Assembly (NCBI GenBank): GCA_946414975.1
Contig: CAMKQS010000015.1
Location: 1 to 28,124, forward strand
DNA: 28,124 nt
Direction: 5' to 3'
Origin: an uncultured Caryophanales bacterium
Lineage (GTDB): Bacteria; Bacillota_I; Bacilli_A; RF39; UBA660
In this document: in pieces, positions 1 through 8,178 of the stretch
Position numbering within the stretch: the first letter of the stretch is position 1
Layout: the number at the start of each line of letters is the position of its first letter
Position numbers and translations under genes: made by a program
The notes under the pieces: model-generated
What the model was told of the DNA's origin: nothing
The model's database searches: none
What the model saw: only the letters and a program-made list of their open reading frames with translations

Positions 1-138
1 TATGATTAAATATATATCACATTTAGGGGGTCACCATGTATTATAAAAAATAAAATTTTTTTCAACAAAATATATACAAAAAATAAAATGTATGCTAAAA
101 TTAAATAAGAATAATGAATATATGAGAGGATATTGATT

Positions 139-2967
139 ATGAGAAAAAGATATATGCTACTTTTTATAGTAATGATTATTGGCGTAAGTAATGTGAAGGC
201 TATTACGGAATTTCCAAATAGTATAAATGCAAATAGTGGTGGTTGGGTTAGAAGAGGAAGTCAACAACTTGCTGCGAAAACTTATTCTGGTGGTGGAGCT
301 TCTGGAAAAGCGTTTTGTTCATCGATGAGAAATACCGAACCTTATGGCGCTACTTGTAATAAAATGAAGTGGTCTGATAAGGCAACAGATAAACAAAATG
401 AAAAAATTGCAGTTGGAGTAGGTGAATTGATTAATTACTTAAGAGATTCATCTGGAACAATAAATTGGACAAAATATTTTTATGGTGAGATTGCAATTAA
501 TGACTTTTTATATACCTATAAATTTGGTGGCCCCGCTAATAACGTTGTTGGTTTTATCAATAGTTATAATATTGGTATAAGTAGACCATATAGAAATATT
601 ATATTTGACAATTATCATAAGTATGATAATCTTGTTGTTAAACTAAGCAGCATTAGTGTTAATGGTACTGAATTATCTAATGAAAACACACCTTATAATA
701 TTTCTACTTCTAATACTTATGAAGCAAAGATTACATTATCTTGTTATGAAAAAGATGTTGACAGAAATAAAGTTGAATATACTGGTACAACTACTCAGAT
801 TGATTGTGATAGAGCTTCATATTCTATTTCTGTAAATGGTCAGAAAATAGAAAATTTAAAGAAAGAAGTAAGTGATAAAGATGTTATCATAACTGCTGAT
901 ATAACTGATGCTGTTAGCACTAAAATAAATGAACAAATTACATTGAATGTAGAAGCATCTAATCAAAGAAAACATTATGCTGCACAAAGATATAGATGTG
1001 GTTATTATCAAACTATGGTTCCTAATTTGCTAAAAGAGGTATATTCTGCGAAAAAAACAGATTCCAAAAAGGGAAAAATAATTATTCAAAATAAAAATGA
1101 GCAAAATAATAAGTGTACTGATTTAATTAGTAATAATCCTGTGCAAAATGCTATTTTGTATAAAGGTAACTTTAGTAATGAAGAGTATGGTAATAAACTT
1201 TTAGACATAAGTAATCCAAGTTGTGATTCATTTGATAATACACCAGGTACTATGGATTGTGGTAATGCTAAATCGGAAAAAATTTGGGTGGAAGATATTA
1301 CAGTTAATGGAAATAGTTATAAGGCATTATGTAAATCTACATTCAAGTTTAATAATTTGGTTAAAGATAATAAATTTGCCCAAGTTGGTAGTCTATTGTT
1401 TATGCCGAATGATGGAGATTATCGAGTTGGTGAAGCATCTATAACCTATGATTGTAATATTCCAGAGTTATATAATAATAATGAAATTGTTCAAAAAAGT
1501 TTTGATATAAGTGATTTAATTCCTAAATTAAAAGTTAGTATACCTAATAAATCTGTAACAATAAATGGTGTTGCAAATGATGATGCATTTAATTCTAAAT
1601 CTATTGCATTTAAATCTCAACAGGATTTATCTAGTGAAACAATAAATAAATGTACTTTGTCAGGAAATAATATTACTTGTAACAGTTATTCTAATGCTGA
1701 AATTGAGAATGGAGATAATTCAAAAACTGGATTTGGATGGTCATTTGCTTTCTTTGTTGATTATAATTATAAAAAAAGTGATAATGGTTATATAATGACA
1801 AAAGATAATCTTTCGCTTTGTGATGATTCAAGATGTAAAGATGTTTATGGCTATGGGTTCCTCGCAACAGAACAAACTGATGATGGAAATGCATCTTTTG
1901 AAATGGTTTATGATGATACTATTTTTGCTGGAGAAGAAAAGAATAAAGGAATATGTGATTATAAAGTAGTATCTGAGAGTGTGAAAAACGAGGTTCAATA
2001 TAGAACAATAAACTATGATAATCCGTTTAATAAGATTAATGGTGAGGCCAGAAATACAGGATCTAATTGGTGTTCTTCTGATGATATAGTTGATGATGAA
2101 AATGTTATTGTTGAAGATACAAAGGTTGTTAACAATATAAAGCAAGATTGTCCACTTGCTGTTGGAGATTTAGATGATGATAATAAGTGGACTGATAATG
2201 ATGTTTTATTGATACAAAAATTAATCGTAGAGATTATACATATAGATGACAAAACAAAAGCTGATGTTAATGGTGATGGAGTAGTTGATATTACGGATGC
2301 AACACAACTTCAAAAATATATAAAGTATTACAAAAATTATCAACTTGGAGATGTAAATTTGGATGGCGTTTTAAGCGAAGCTGATGTTCTATTGATGCGA
2401 AAATATATTGCTAAACAAGTGGATTTAAATCTAATTCAACAACGACTATTGGATTTTGATAACAATTGTCATGTTGAATTACCTTATATAATAACTGATG
2501 CTACAAAGTTGCAATTATATATAAAAAAAATTAATAGTGATATATCACCAGAACAAGATTTTACTGATAATTCTGAAGATAATTATAGTTCTAGTGATGA
2601 TGAGATAAAACCACGAGATTATTCGATGTGTAGTGCAAATAATAGTACAGTTACTAAATATATTACGAATAGACCGAATTCTAATGGAAAATTAAATAAC
2701 AAATCAGTAGAACCACTTTATCATTTTGAATTAACTGCAGATAATATTAAAGAAATTAGGAGTTATAATAAAGAACATTCATATAATGATTTTAATCTAA
2801 AAAATACTGGGTTAAAAGCAGACAAAGAATATATTAGTAATTTCATACAAGACGTTTTTAATGATGATAAATATGCAAGTAATTTTACTGGACAATGTAA
2901 AGATTATGTTGCAAATGAAGAATATTGTCCTATTACGGAGATTGTATCTAAAGAGTTGATAGGTTAA
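139..2967 (+). CDS. Large secreted cysteine-rich protein with tandem dockerin-type calcium repeats
   Basis: This 942-residue protein begins with a clear signal peptide (charged MRKR, a hydrophobic core, and a likely cut after VKA near residue 21). I chose ATG 139 because AGAGGA at 125-130 sits 8 bases upstream; an in-frame TTG at 133 is too close to that site. Residues about 30-650 are Asn/Ser/Tyr-rich with many cysteines, consistent with extracellular beta domains, but I do not recognise the family. Residues about 677-795 hold four EF-hand/dockerin loops starting at D677, D709, D738 and D772. The first three are regular; the fourth carries an insertion. There is no C-terminal membrane helix or LPXTG motif, so anchoring is unexplained. 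Its place at the head of the pilus genes suggests a surface adhesin or pilus-associated protein. That role is inference; the secretion signal and dockerin repeats are visible directly. Confidence 0.85.
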   Translation: MRKRYMLLFIVMIIGVSNVKAITEFPNSINANSGGWVRRGSQQLAAKTYSGGGASGKAFCSSMRNTEPYGATCNKMKWSDKATDKQNEKIAVGVGELINYLRDSSGTINWTKYFYGEIAINDFLYTYKFGGPANNVVGFINSYNIGISRPYRNIIFDNYHKYDNLVVKLSSISVNGTELSNENTPYNISTSNTYEAKITLSCYEKDVDRNKVEYTGTTTQIDCDRASYSISVNGQKIENLKKEVSDKDVIITADITDAVSTKINEQITLNVEASNQRKHYAAQRYRCGYYQTMVPNLLKEVYSAKKTDSKKGKIIIQNKNEQNNKCTDLISNNPVQNAILYKGNFSNEEYGNKLLDISNPSCDSFDNTPGTMDCGNAKSEKIWVEDITVNGNSYKALCKSTFKFNNLVKDNKFAQVGSLLFMPNDGDYRVGEASITYDCNIPELYNNNEIVQKSFDISDLIPKLKVSIPNKSVTINGVANDDAFNSKSIAFKSQQDLSSETINKCTLSGNNITCNSYSNAEIENGDNSKTGFGWSFAFFVDYNYKKSDNGYIMTKDNLSLCDDSRCKDVYGYGFLATEQTDDGNASFEMVYDDTIFAGEEKNKGICDYKVVSESVKNEVQYRTINYDNPFNKINGEARNTGSNWCSSDDIVDDENVIVEDTKVVNNIKQDCPLAVGDLDDDNKWTDNDVLLIQKLIVEIIHIDDKTKADVNGDGVVDITDATQLQKYIKYYKNYQLGDVNLDGVLSEADVLLMRKYIAKQVDLNLIQQRLLDFDNNCHVELPYIITDATKLQLYIKKINSDISPEQDFTDNSEDNYSSSDDEIKPRDYSMCSANNSTVTKYITNRPNSNGKLNNKSVEPLYHFELTADNIKEIRSYNKEHSYNDFNLKNTGLKADKEYISNFIQDVFNDDKYASNFTGQCKDYVANEEYCPITEIVSKELIG

Positions 2968-2986
2968 AAAGTTAAAGGGTGATTAC

Positions 2987-3382
2987 ATGAAAGATTCAAT
3001 TTGGGCTTATTTAATAATAATGTTTGGGATAATTGCTATTGTGTTTATCTTTTTTATGCAAAGAACATCAATATCAGATCAACATAATTATACACTTCTT
3101 CGGGAAACTGCTGAAGCGGCTATGTATGACGCTATTGATGAGGCTGAATTTGAAAAGAATGGTATAATTAAGATTAATCAAGAAAAGTTTGTTGAGAATT
3201 TTTTAAGAAGATTTGCAGAGAATGCTTCGTTATCTAGAACTTATGTAATAGATATATATGATATTAATGAAGAACCACCTAAGGTAAGTATTAAAGTATC
3301 ATCAACGGAAAAAGGAACTAGTCAAGTATTAGAGTTTGATTTAGTTAATAAGGTTGATGCAATACTTGAAACAAAATATTGA
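2987..3382 (+). CDS. Small bitopic pilin-like membrane protein (TadE-like or DUF5411-like)
   Basis: A 131-residue protein starting MKDSIWAYL, with one hydrophobic helix at residues about 5-24 followed by a soluble, charged alpha/beta region. This architecture matches minor pseudopilins of Tad systems (TadE/TadF type): a helix at the very N-terminus, then an extracellular domain. The first residues resemble those of four genes further on (7153, 7444, 7666 and 8175), although the glycine found there is tryptophan here. A good ribosome site (AAAGGGTGA) lies upstream and the gene starts 19 bases after the dockerin gene, so they are probably co-transcribed. It contains no cysteines, unlike the other pilin-like proteins. 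My recollection of a DUF5411 match is tentative; the pilin-like role rests on architecture and neighbours. Confidence 0.7.
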   Translation: MKDSIWAYLIIMFGIIAIVFIFFMQRTSISDQHNYTLLRETAEAAMYDAIDEAEFEKNGIIKINQEKFVENFLRRFAENASLSRTYVIDIYDINEEPPKVSIKVSSTEKGTSQVLEFDLVNKVDAILETKY

Positions 3383-3394
3383 GAGGAGAATAAT

Positions 3395-4195
3395 ATGAAG
3401 GGATTTAATAAATTTATTAGAAATAAAAATACAGTTACAATTTTAGGAATTATATTAATTGTGTTTTTACTATTTATAGGATTTAATGCAACTATTAATT
3501 CTACAGTTAATCCGATTGCTGTGCCAGTTGCAAAAGAAAAAATACTACCTGAAACTCAAATTACTCAAGATAAAGTACAATATAGAAATATATCAAAAAT
3601 TGTTTTGGGAGATAATGTTATTAGAAGTTTAAATGGAATTATTGGTAAATATACTAATATAAATGTAACAATACCTGCAGGAAGTATGTTTTATACAGAA
3701 TGGCTTGTAAACGAAGAAGATTTAACAGGAAATTGGTTAAAACAAATAGATTTTGCAAAAGGGGAAGAAGCATATTATTATAAGGTCGATGTTGCATCAA
3801 CATTTGGTAATTCTGTTCTTCCTGATTCGTATATAGATATATATATGAAAGCTACAGATGATAATGGTTCTGTTATATATGGGAAGTTATTTAGAAATAT
3901 TAAAGTATTAGCTGTTCATGACTCTAATGGTAATAATGTATTTAGTAACTCTGAAGAAAAAGGCACTCCTGAATATTTATTATTTGCGATGTCGCATGAC
4001 AATTATAATTTATTAAGACGTGCTGAATATCTTAAAGGTAGAGAAATAGACTTAGTTTTGGCGCCACAAGGAAGTAACAGTACTGGTAACGATGGTGCTC
4101 TTGTAAGTAGCGCTACACTAAGGGATTATGTTAATGCTAAAACATCTAGCGTTACTGATGATCAATTAGAACAGACAAATAATCAAAATAGCTAG
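3395..4195 (+). CDS. cpaB: CpaB/RcpC-like Flp pilus assembly protein with SAF domain
   Basis: A 266-residue protein with a short cytoplasmic start, one membrane helix at residues about 16-34, and then an extracellular region. Residues about 45-105 read as a SAF domain: a PVA strand, an ILPETQIT stretch, then IIGKYTN and IPAGSMFY, the usual order in CpaB/RcpC proteins. In Tad systems CpaB/RcpC sits in the envelope and is thought to bind peptidoglycan or stabilise the pilus channel. The gene lies 12 bases after the TadE-like gene and 28 bases before the CpaF-type ATPase, which is typical Tad gene order. The C-terminal 60 residues are Ser/Asn/Gln-rich and probably disordered. Domain assignment is by pattern recognition. 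Confidence 0.8.
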   Translation: MKGFNKFIRNKNTVTILGIILIVFLLFIGFNATINSTVNPIAVPVAKEKILPETQITQDKVQYRNISKIVLGDNVIRSLNGIIGKYTNINVTIPAGSMFYTEWLVNEEDLTGNWLKQIDFAKGEEAYYYKVDVASTFGNSVLPDSYIDIYMKATDDNGSVIYGKLFRNIKVLAVHDSNGNNVFSNSEEKGTPEYLLFAMSHDNYNLLRRAEYLKGREIDLVLAPQGSNSTGNDGALVSSATLRDYVNAKTSSVTDDQLEQTNNQNS

Positions 4196-4223
4196 ATTTT
4201 AGAATAAAAAGGGATGTGAATAT

Positions 4224-5336
4224 ATGGATAATGTTTTTGATGAAATGGATTTCGGTCCATTACAGCAATATCTTGATAATGATGATGTTACAGATATTTC
4301 ATATAGTAATGGTGGCCAATTGTGGTTAAAAACATTATCTCATGGTATTTTTAGAGTAAATAATCCTGGCGTTGACGATAATTTTATGGATAAATTAGCA
4401 TTTCAATGTGCAAATGTTGTTGGTAGAAGTTTTAATTCAGCCCATCCTTTTTTGGACAGTGAGAGTAGCGAATTACGTATTAACTTCGTTCATAGTTCTA
4501 TTGCAAAGAATGGTATTGCTTGCGTTATAAGAAAAACACCAGCGAAAATTAGACTAGAGAAAAATAAAATATTGCACGATAAATATATTACTGAAGATAT
4601 TCATAAGTTTTTAATCGAATGTGTTCATGGACACTGTAATATTATTGTGTGTGGTGAAACTGGTAGTGGAAAAACAGAATTTATAAAATATCTAGCAGCA
4701 AATACAAGAGTTGATGAAAAAATAATAACTATTGAAGATACACTAGAATTACACTTAGATAGAATATTTCCTGAAAGAGATATTGTCGCAATGAAAACAA
4801 ATAATATTGCAAGTTATTCTGATGTTCTGGTAACGTGTATGCGTCAGAATCCAAAATGGATATTATTATCCGAAGTTCGTAGTGCGGAGGCGGTAATGGC
4901 TGTTCGAAATTCAATTTCTTCAGGACATTATATTTTATCGACAATTCATGCTGATAAAGCTTCGTCAATTCCTAACAGAATGTACTCTTTGTTGGAAACT
5001 AATCAAGACATTGGACAATTTTTAAAATCAATTTATAGATATATTCAAATAGGTGTATATATTAGAGCTTATCAAGAACCTACAACCCACAGAATGATAC
5101 GAGAAATTGCAGAGGTTACGGAGTTTTATGTAACAGAAGATAATGAAGCAAAATATAATACTATTTTTAAAAAAACACCAGATGGAAAAATTACTAAAAA
5201 AAATCCAAGTAAATATCTTTATGATTATTTAGAGGCTCAAGGAGTTATACTAGATAAAAATATTATTACTCCAGAAGATAATGGCATTTCTGCATCTGAT
5301 ACTATAGAAAATAGTAATAATGAGATTTTATTTTAA
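4224..5336 (+). CDS. cpaF: CpaF/TadA-family secretion ATPase (VirB11-like)
   Basis: This 370-residue cytoplasmic ATPase belongs to the VirB11/PilT/TadA superfamily, whose hexamers power pilus assembly or secretion. Visible motifs are Walker A GETGSGKTE (G144-E152), the Asp-box region IITIEDTLEL, a Walker B-like strand WILLSEVRS with E217, and the His box with STIHAD. The ISSGHY...STIHAD arrangement matches CpaF. It is shorter than typical CpaF (about 400-500 residues) because the N-terminal extension is reduced. The downstream TadB/TadC pair supports a Tad motor. The same window also holds a VirB4/VirD4 T4SS, and VirB11 ATPases work in some of those, so sharing between the two halves is possible. 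The RBS (GGGATGTG) precedes the ATG by about 7 bases. Confidence 0.93.
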   Translation: MDNVFDEMDFGPLQQYLDNDDVTDISYSNGGQLWLKTLSHGIFRVNNPGVDDNFMDKLAFQCANVVGRSFNSAHPFLDSESSELRINFVHSSIAKNGIACVIRKTPAKIRLEKNKILHDKYITEDIHKFLIECVHGHCNIIVCGETGSGKTEFIKYLAANTRVDEKIITIEDTLELHLDRIFPERDIVAMKTNNIASYSDVLVTCMRQNPKWILLSEVRSAEAVMAVRNSISSGHYILSTIHADKASSIPNRMYSLLETNQDIGQFLKSIYRYIQIGVYIRAYQEPTTHRMIREIAEVTEFYVTEDNEAKYNTIFKKTPDGKITKKNPSKYLYDYLEAQGVILDKNIITPEDNGISASDTIENSNNEILF

Positions 5337-5351
5337 TAAGGAGGAATTAAC

Positions 5352-6251
5352 ATGATTGCTATAATATTTATATTGATAGCTATTATATTGATATTTATAG
5401 TTGCATATCGAAATAGTAGTGGAAAAAACATATATAGTCATTTTACAAATAGCTTAGGGCCTGCTTATGATAAAATAGCTCCATATACTTATAAGGAAAT
5501 AAAGAAAAAAATAAAAAGCTTGGGACAAAATTATAAATTTAAAGATTATTTAATGCAAGTATTTTTGTTCGGCGGTATTGCAGCTGGAATGGGATATTTA
5601 TATTTTTATAACTTTATTGTTTCTATTATATATGCTGTAGTTGCAATAGCTTTTATACCATATTTAGAATATTTAAGATGCAAAAGATTATATAGTGAAT
5701 TTGTGTTTGAACAAATTCAAACATATACAACAAATATTATTTTAGATTTTCAAACTTCACAATCATTTGTAAAGTCTCTTGAAGGAGTATATGAATCAGG
5801 TGTTTTAGATGATCCTATTAAGGCTGATGTTAAAGTAATGATAGATATGGCCTACAAAAATGGTACAATTAATCAATCACTTGAATATTTTCAAAATAAA
5901 TATGATTATTATATGGTAAAAAATATGCATCAATTATTTTTGCAAATTACAAATGAGGGTGCTAAAGATTCCGCTGAATCACTTGAAAATATGTCGCTTG
6001 ATATAGATATGCTTGTTGAGGCTGTTTATAGGGATAGAATTGATAGAGCCAATTTCCATAAAAAATTTATTAGATTTGGTGTAATGTTATATGGTATGAT
6101 TGGTCTTATACAATTGTTACTGGGAGATACTTATTCACAACTTCTAGATATGTGGTATTTAAAATTATTAATTCACTTATTAGTAATAATGAATTCATAC
6201 TTTTTACTTAATGGTGAAAAATATTATAATGAGAATGTAGGTGCTGAATAA
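5352..6251 (+). CDS. tadB: TadB-like inner-membrane platform protein
   Basis: A 299-residue polytopic membrane protein with an N-terminal helix (about 2-20), a hydrophobic pair (about 66-110), a long cytoplasmic helical region (about 115-235) and C-terminal helices (about 240-290). This is the T2SSF/TadB layout; such proteins form the platform that the CpaF ATPase acts on during pilus assembly. An AGGAGG site lies just upstream of the ATG, 15 bases after cpaF. Its stop overlaps the start of the next platform gene by one base (TAATG), implying translational coupling and a TadB-TadC pair. Sequence motifs are weak, so the call depends on topology, length and neighbours. Confidence 0.78.
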   Translation: MIAIIFILIAIILIFIVAYRNSSGKNIYSHFTNSLGPAYDKIAPYTYKEIKKKIKSLGQNYKFKDYLMQVFLFGGIAAGMGYLYFYNFIVSIIYAVVAIAFIPYLEYLRCKRLYSEFVFEQIQTYTTNIILDFQTSQSFVKSLEGVYESGVLDDPIKADVKVMIDMAYKNGTINQSLEYFQNKYDYYMVKNMHQLFLQITNEGAKDSAESLENMSLDIDMLVEAVYRDRIDRANFHKKFIRFGVMLYGMIGLIQLLLGDTYSQLLDMWYLKLLIHLLVIMNSYFLLNGEKYYNENVGAE

Positions 6252-7042
6252 TGACTATAATATTTTTATTAGTTACAGCTATTTTAGTTTTTATATTTAT
6301 TTATAATAAAATCTTCGAGGGGAATATATTCATAAAAGAAATATCACCATTTTTTAGGAAATTAATAGAAGATGATTATGAATTTTTATTAAAATTAAGA
6401 TATGAAGGAGAAGAAGTAGATTTACAAGAAATATTTGAAAAACGTATTAGAAATTCTGTAATTACATTTATTTTATTAATTTTTCTAGCAATAGCTTTAG
6501 GAAAAATGGCATTTATTATTTTTGTAATTGCGATTGTGATTGCCTTTTTAGTTTTTAAATATCCTTATTATCATTTAAAATCAATGTATAGAAGATATTT
6601 GCATACAATTGATATGCTTCTTCCATACTATTTAAAGGGACTAGAAATATTAGTTCAACATTATACAGTTCCTGTTGCACTTAGTAAAAGTATAGAAACA
6701 GCCCCAAATGTTTTTAAGAATGGGTTATTAAAATTAGTGGCAAAAATAGATGCGGGTGATTCAACAATACAGCCTTATATTGATTTCGCAAATGAATATC
6801 CAGTTAGAGATTCTATGCGTATGATGCGTCTTTTATATCGTTTGAGTTTAGGATCGCAGGAGAATAAACAAGAACAAGTAATGGGATTTTCAAGAATGGT
6901 TTCTGCACTTCAAAATAAAGCAAGAGAAATTAAGTTTAAAGATAGACTTGATAAAATGGAAAAAAAGACAATGATAATGTTATTCGCAACTGGTGGAGGA
7001 GTAATGTTATTATTATTTATGTCAATGACACTTATGATATGA
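6251..7042 (+). CDS. tadC: TadC-like inner-membrane platform protein
   Basis: A 263-residue membrane protein with a helix at about 2-22, two helices at about 65-102, a cytoplasmic helical region containing an ETAPN segment and many charged residues (about 110-235), and a final helix ending at the C-terminus. It is the second half of the TadB/TadC platform pair and starts on the last base of the upstream gene. TadC usually forms a heteromer with TadB beneath the growing pilus. The gene ends with TGA, evidence that TGA is a stop in this organism. The strand continues into a repeat-rich promoter region. Assignment is by topology and context. Confidence 0.75.
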   Translation: MTIIFLLVTAILVFIFIYNKIFEGNIFIKEISPFFRKLIEDDYEFLLKLRYEGEEVDLQEIFEKRIRNSVITFILLIFLAIALGKMAFIIFVIAIVIAFLVFKYPYYHLKSMYRRYLHTIDMLLPYYLKGLEILVQHYTVPVALSKSIETAPNVFKNGLLKLVAKIDAGDSTIQPYIDFANEYPVRDSMRMMRLLYRLSLGSQENKQEQVMGFSRMVSALQNKAREIKFKDRLDKMEKKTMIMLFATGGGVMLLLFMSMTLMI

Positions 7043-7045
7043 GAT

Positions 7046-7096
7046 AAAATAAGTTTATGAGATATAATTTTAAAATAAGTTTATGAGATATAATTT
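7046..7096 (+). repeat. Tandem 25-bp direct repeat with TATAAT boxes
   Basis: Two perfect 25-base copies (7046-7070 and 7072-7096) are separated by one base, giving a 26-base period. Each ends in GATATAATTT. A third, partly matching 18-base copy lies at 7111-7128 and supplies the -10 box of the promoter at 7098-7126. The two upstream copies have a TATAAT but no good -35 partner, so they may be duplicated promoter debris or regulator binding sites. Confidence 0.85.
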
Positions 7097-7097
7097 A

Positions 7098-7126
7098 TTG
7101 ATAAATATTACTTTATATGATATAAT
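7098..7126 (+). promoter_or_regulatory. Strong sigma-A promoter for the small pilin gene
   Basis: TTGATA (7098-7103) and TATAAT (7121-7126) are separated by exactly 17 bases, and a TGA triplet precedes the -10 box (extended -10). A start near 7133 would give a short leader just ahead of the GGGAGGTG ribosome site at 7138-7145. It would provide extra transcription of the pilin-like genes from inside the operon. Confidence 0.75.
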
Positions 7127-7152
7127 TTAGAAAAATAGGGAGGTGAAAGCGA

Positions 7153-7350
7153 GTGAAAGAGGCAACTGGAGAAGGAAGTATGTCAATAATAACAATTGTA
7201 GTAATAGTTGGTTTAGCAGCAGCAGCAGCAGTAATTGTAACAACTATGGTGACTAAGGCTAATACTACAACAAATGGTATGGATGCAAATGCTGTACATT
7301 ATTGCCCTGATGGAAAAACTTACAATAATACTACTAGAACTTGTAAATAA
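7153..7350 (+). CDS. Small Flp-pilin-like protein 1
   Basis: A 65-residue protein starting at GTG with GGGAGGTG 7 bases upstream. It begins with KEATGEGSM, continues with one hydrophobic Ala/Val-rich helix (about 12-35), and ends in a short hydrophilic tail with two cysteines (YCPDG and RTCK). Its size and the helix near the N-terminus match Flp-type major pilins, which polymerise through that helix. The canonical Flp cleavage context (G followed by XXXXEY) is not seen; a processing site after the glycine of MKEATG would leave a six-residue leader. Its own strong promoter and the hairpins after it fit a highly expressed subunit. Major-pilin status is inferred. Confidence 0.72.
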   Translation: MKEATGEGSMSIITIVVIVGLAAAAAVIVTTMVTKANTTTNGMDANAVHYCPDGKTYNNTTRTCK

Positions 7351-7355
7351 TAAAA

Positions 7356-7381
7356 CTAACACAAATGATTATTTGTGTTAG
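7356..7381 (+). other. Perfect hairpin after small pilin 1
   Basis: An 11-base stem (CTAACACAAAT paired with ATTTGTGTTAG) with a four-base loop follows the stop codon by 5 bases. No T-run follows, so it is not a classical terminator. It could protect the 3' end of the pilin mRNA or act as a processing or partial-termination element, giving differential expression within the operon. Confidence 0.7.
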
Positions 7382-7411
7382 AAATGCATATATTCATTTA
7401 TATGTGTTTCT
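7380..7411 (+). other. Second imperfect hairpin upstream of small pilin 2
   Basis: AGAAATGCATATA and TATATGTGTTTCT can pair over 13 positions if two G-U wobbles are allowed, with a loop of about six bases. It abuts the first hairpin and lies about 20 bases before the AGGAGG site (7432-7437) of the next gene. Together the two form a structured intercistronic region. Confidence 0.5.
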
Positions 7412-7443
7412 AATATAAATAGTATAATAATAGGAGGAATAAT

Positions 7444-7665
7444 ATGAAGGAATCTGTTGGAGAGGGTGCAATGACAATAATTACAATTGTTATTGTTTCT
7501 GGTGCAATTGCTGGATTTACATATATAATTTATAATTTGCTTAATAATCAAAATAGAAGAGCTAATTGTGAGAATGCTGGATATAGTTATGATGGTGGTA
7601 CTTGTTATTTGTCTGACGGAACTACGTGTAAAAATATTAATTCAGAAGGAACGTGTGAAGATTAA
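7444..7665 (+). CDS. Small pilin-like protein 2, cysteine-rich
   Basis: A 73-residue protein with an AGGAGG ribosome site. The start MKESVGEGAM closely parallels small pilin 1, followed by one hydrophobic helix (about 11-34) and a hydrophilic C-terminus with four cysteines. It appears to be a paralogue of the 7153 gene. The cysteines would be extracellular if the helix is a pilin helix and could form disulfides. The next gene begins at the base directly after its TAA, so the two are probably translationally coupled. Whether it is a major or minor subunit cannot be told from sequence alone. Confidence 0.72.
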   Translation: MKESVGEGAMTIITIVIVSGAIAGFTYIIYNLLNNQNRRANCENAGYSYDGGTCYLSDGTTCKNINSEGTCED

Positions 7666-8178
7666 ATGAAAGAAAGTACGGGAGCTATTTCTTCGATTTA
7701 TATTATAATTTTCTTTATAGTAATTATGTTTGGGTTTGTCATATCGATATTTAATTATTATAAATCTTATAAAGTAAATAATTCTATTACTGCAACCATT
7801 GAGGATTATGGTGGTTTTAATAGAAAGTCAATGAGTGCAATTGATAAAAAATTAAAAACATTAGGATATAATAGAGATACAATCACTTGTAAGGCACCAA
7901 AATCTGATGAAAAATTAATTGCTTTAGATGGCGATAATGTAAATTTATTGAATGTTAAATCTAATCGATTAGGATATAAAGGATATTGTGTTTATATTGT
8001 TGACGAGTCAGAGGATGGTAGTTATACGTATTATAGTTATAAAGTGTCAACATATTTGATTTTTAATTTTGGAGTTTTTAACTTAAAAATTCCATATCAA
8101 ATTACTACAAACACTGTTGCTATGTATAGCTGCTATGGTGCTAACTGTATAAATAATGAAGAGGTGAGTGGATTATGA
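7666..8178 (+). CDS. Pilin-like bitopic protein 3 (TadE/TadF-like)
   Basis: A 170-residue protein starting MKESTGAISS with one helix (about 9-29) and a 140-residue extracellular domain. The domain contains conserved-looking KGYC and a final beta segment FNLKIPYQ leading to YSC, and four cysteines overall. It is paralogous in layout to the next gene (8175), which has NGYC and a similar IGTLYKMPV C-terminal region. The ATG immediately follows the TAA of the upstream gene with no clear independent ribosome site, so coupling is likely. Its end overlaps the next start by four bases (ATGA). A minor pilin is the best interpretation, from architecture and context. Confidence 0.72.
   Translation: MKESTGAISSIYIIIFFIVIMFGFVISIFNYYKSYKVNNSITATIEDYGGFNRKSMSAIDKKLKTLGYNRDTITCKAPKSDEKLIALDGDNVNLLNVKSNRLGYKGYCVYIVDESEDGSYTYYSYKVSTYLIFNFGVFNLKIPYQITTNTVAMYSCYGANCINNEEVSGL

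Noticed and set aside
34..54. Short frame after AGGGGGTCACC near the left edge (ATG at 36)
   Set aside because: Encodes only five residues before a stop; too short to call, although the ribosome-site-like sequence is noted.
133..138. TTG start at 133 for the large dockerin protein
   Set aside because: AGAGGA ends at 130, leaving only 2 bases; ATG 139 has normal spacing and begins a proper signal peptide.
1691..2252. Reverse-strand reading frames opposite the dockerin gene
   Set aside because: No ribosome sites, compositions typical of antisense shadows, and fully covered by a convincing + strand gene.
7356..7381. Classical Rho-independent terminator after small pilin 1
   Set aside because: The stem is perfect but no T-run follows, so I list it as a hairpin only.
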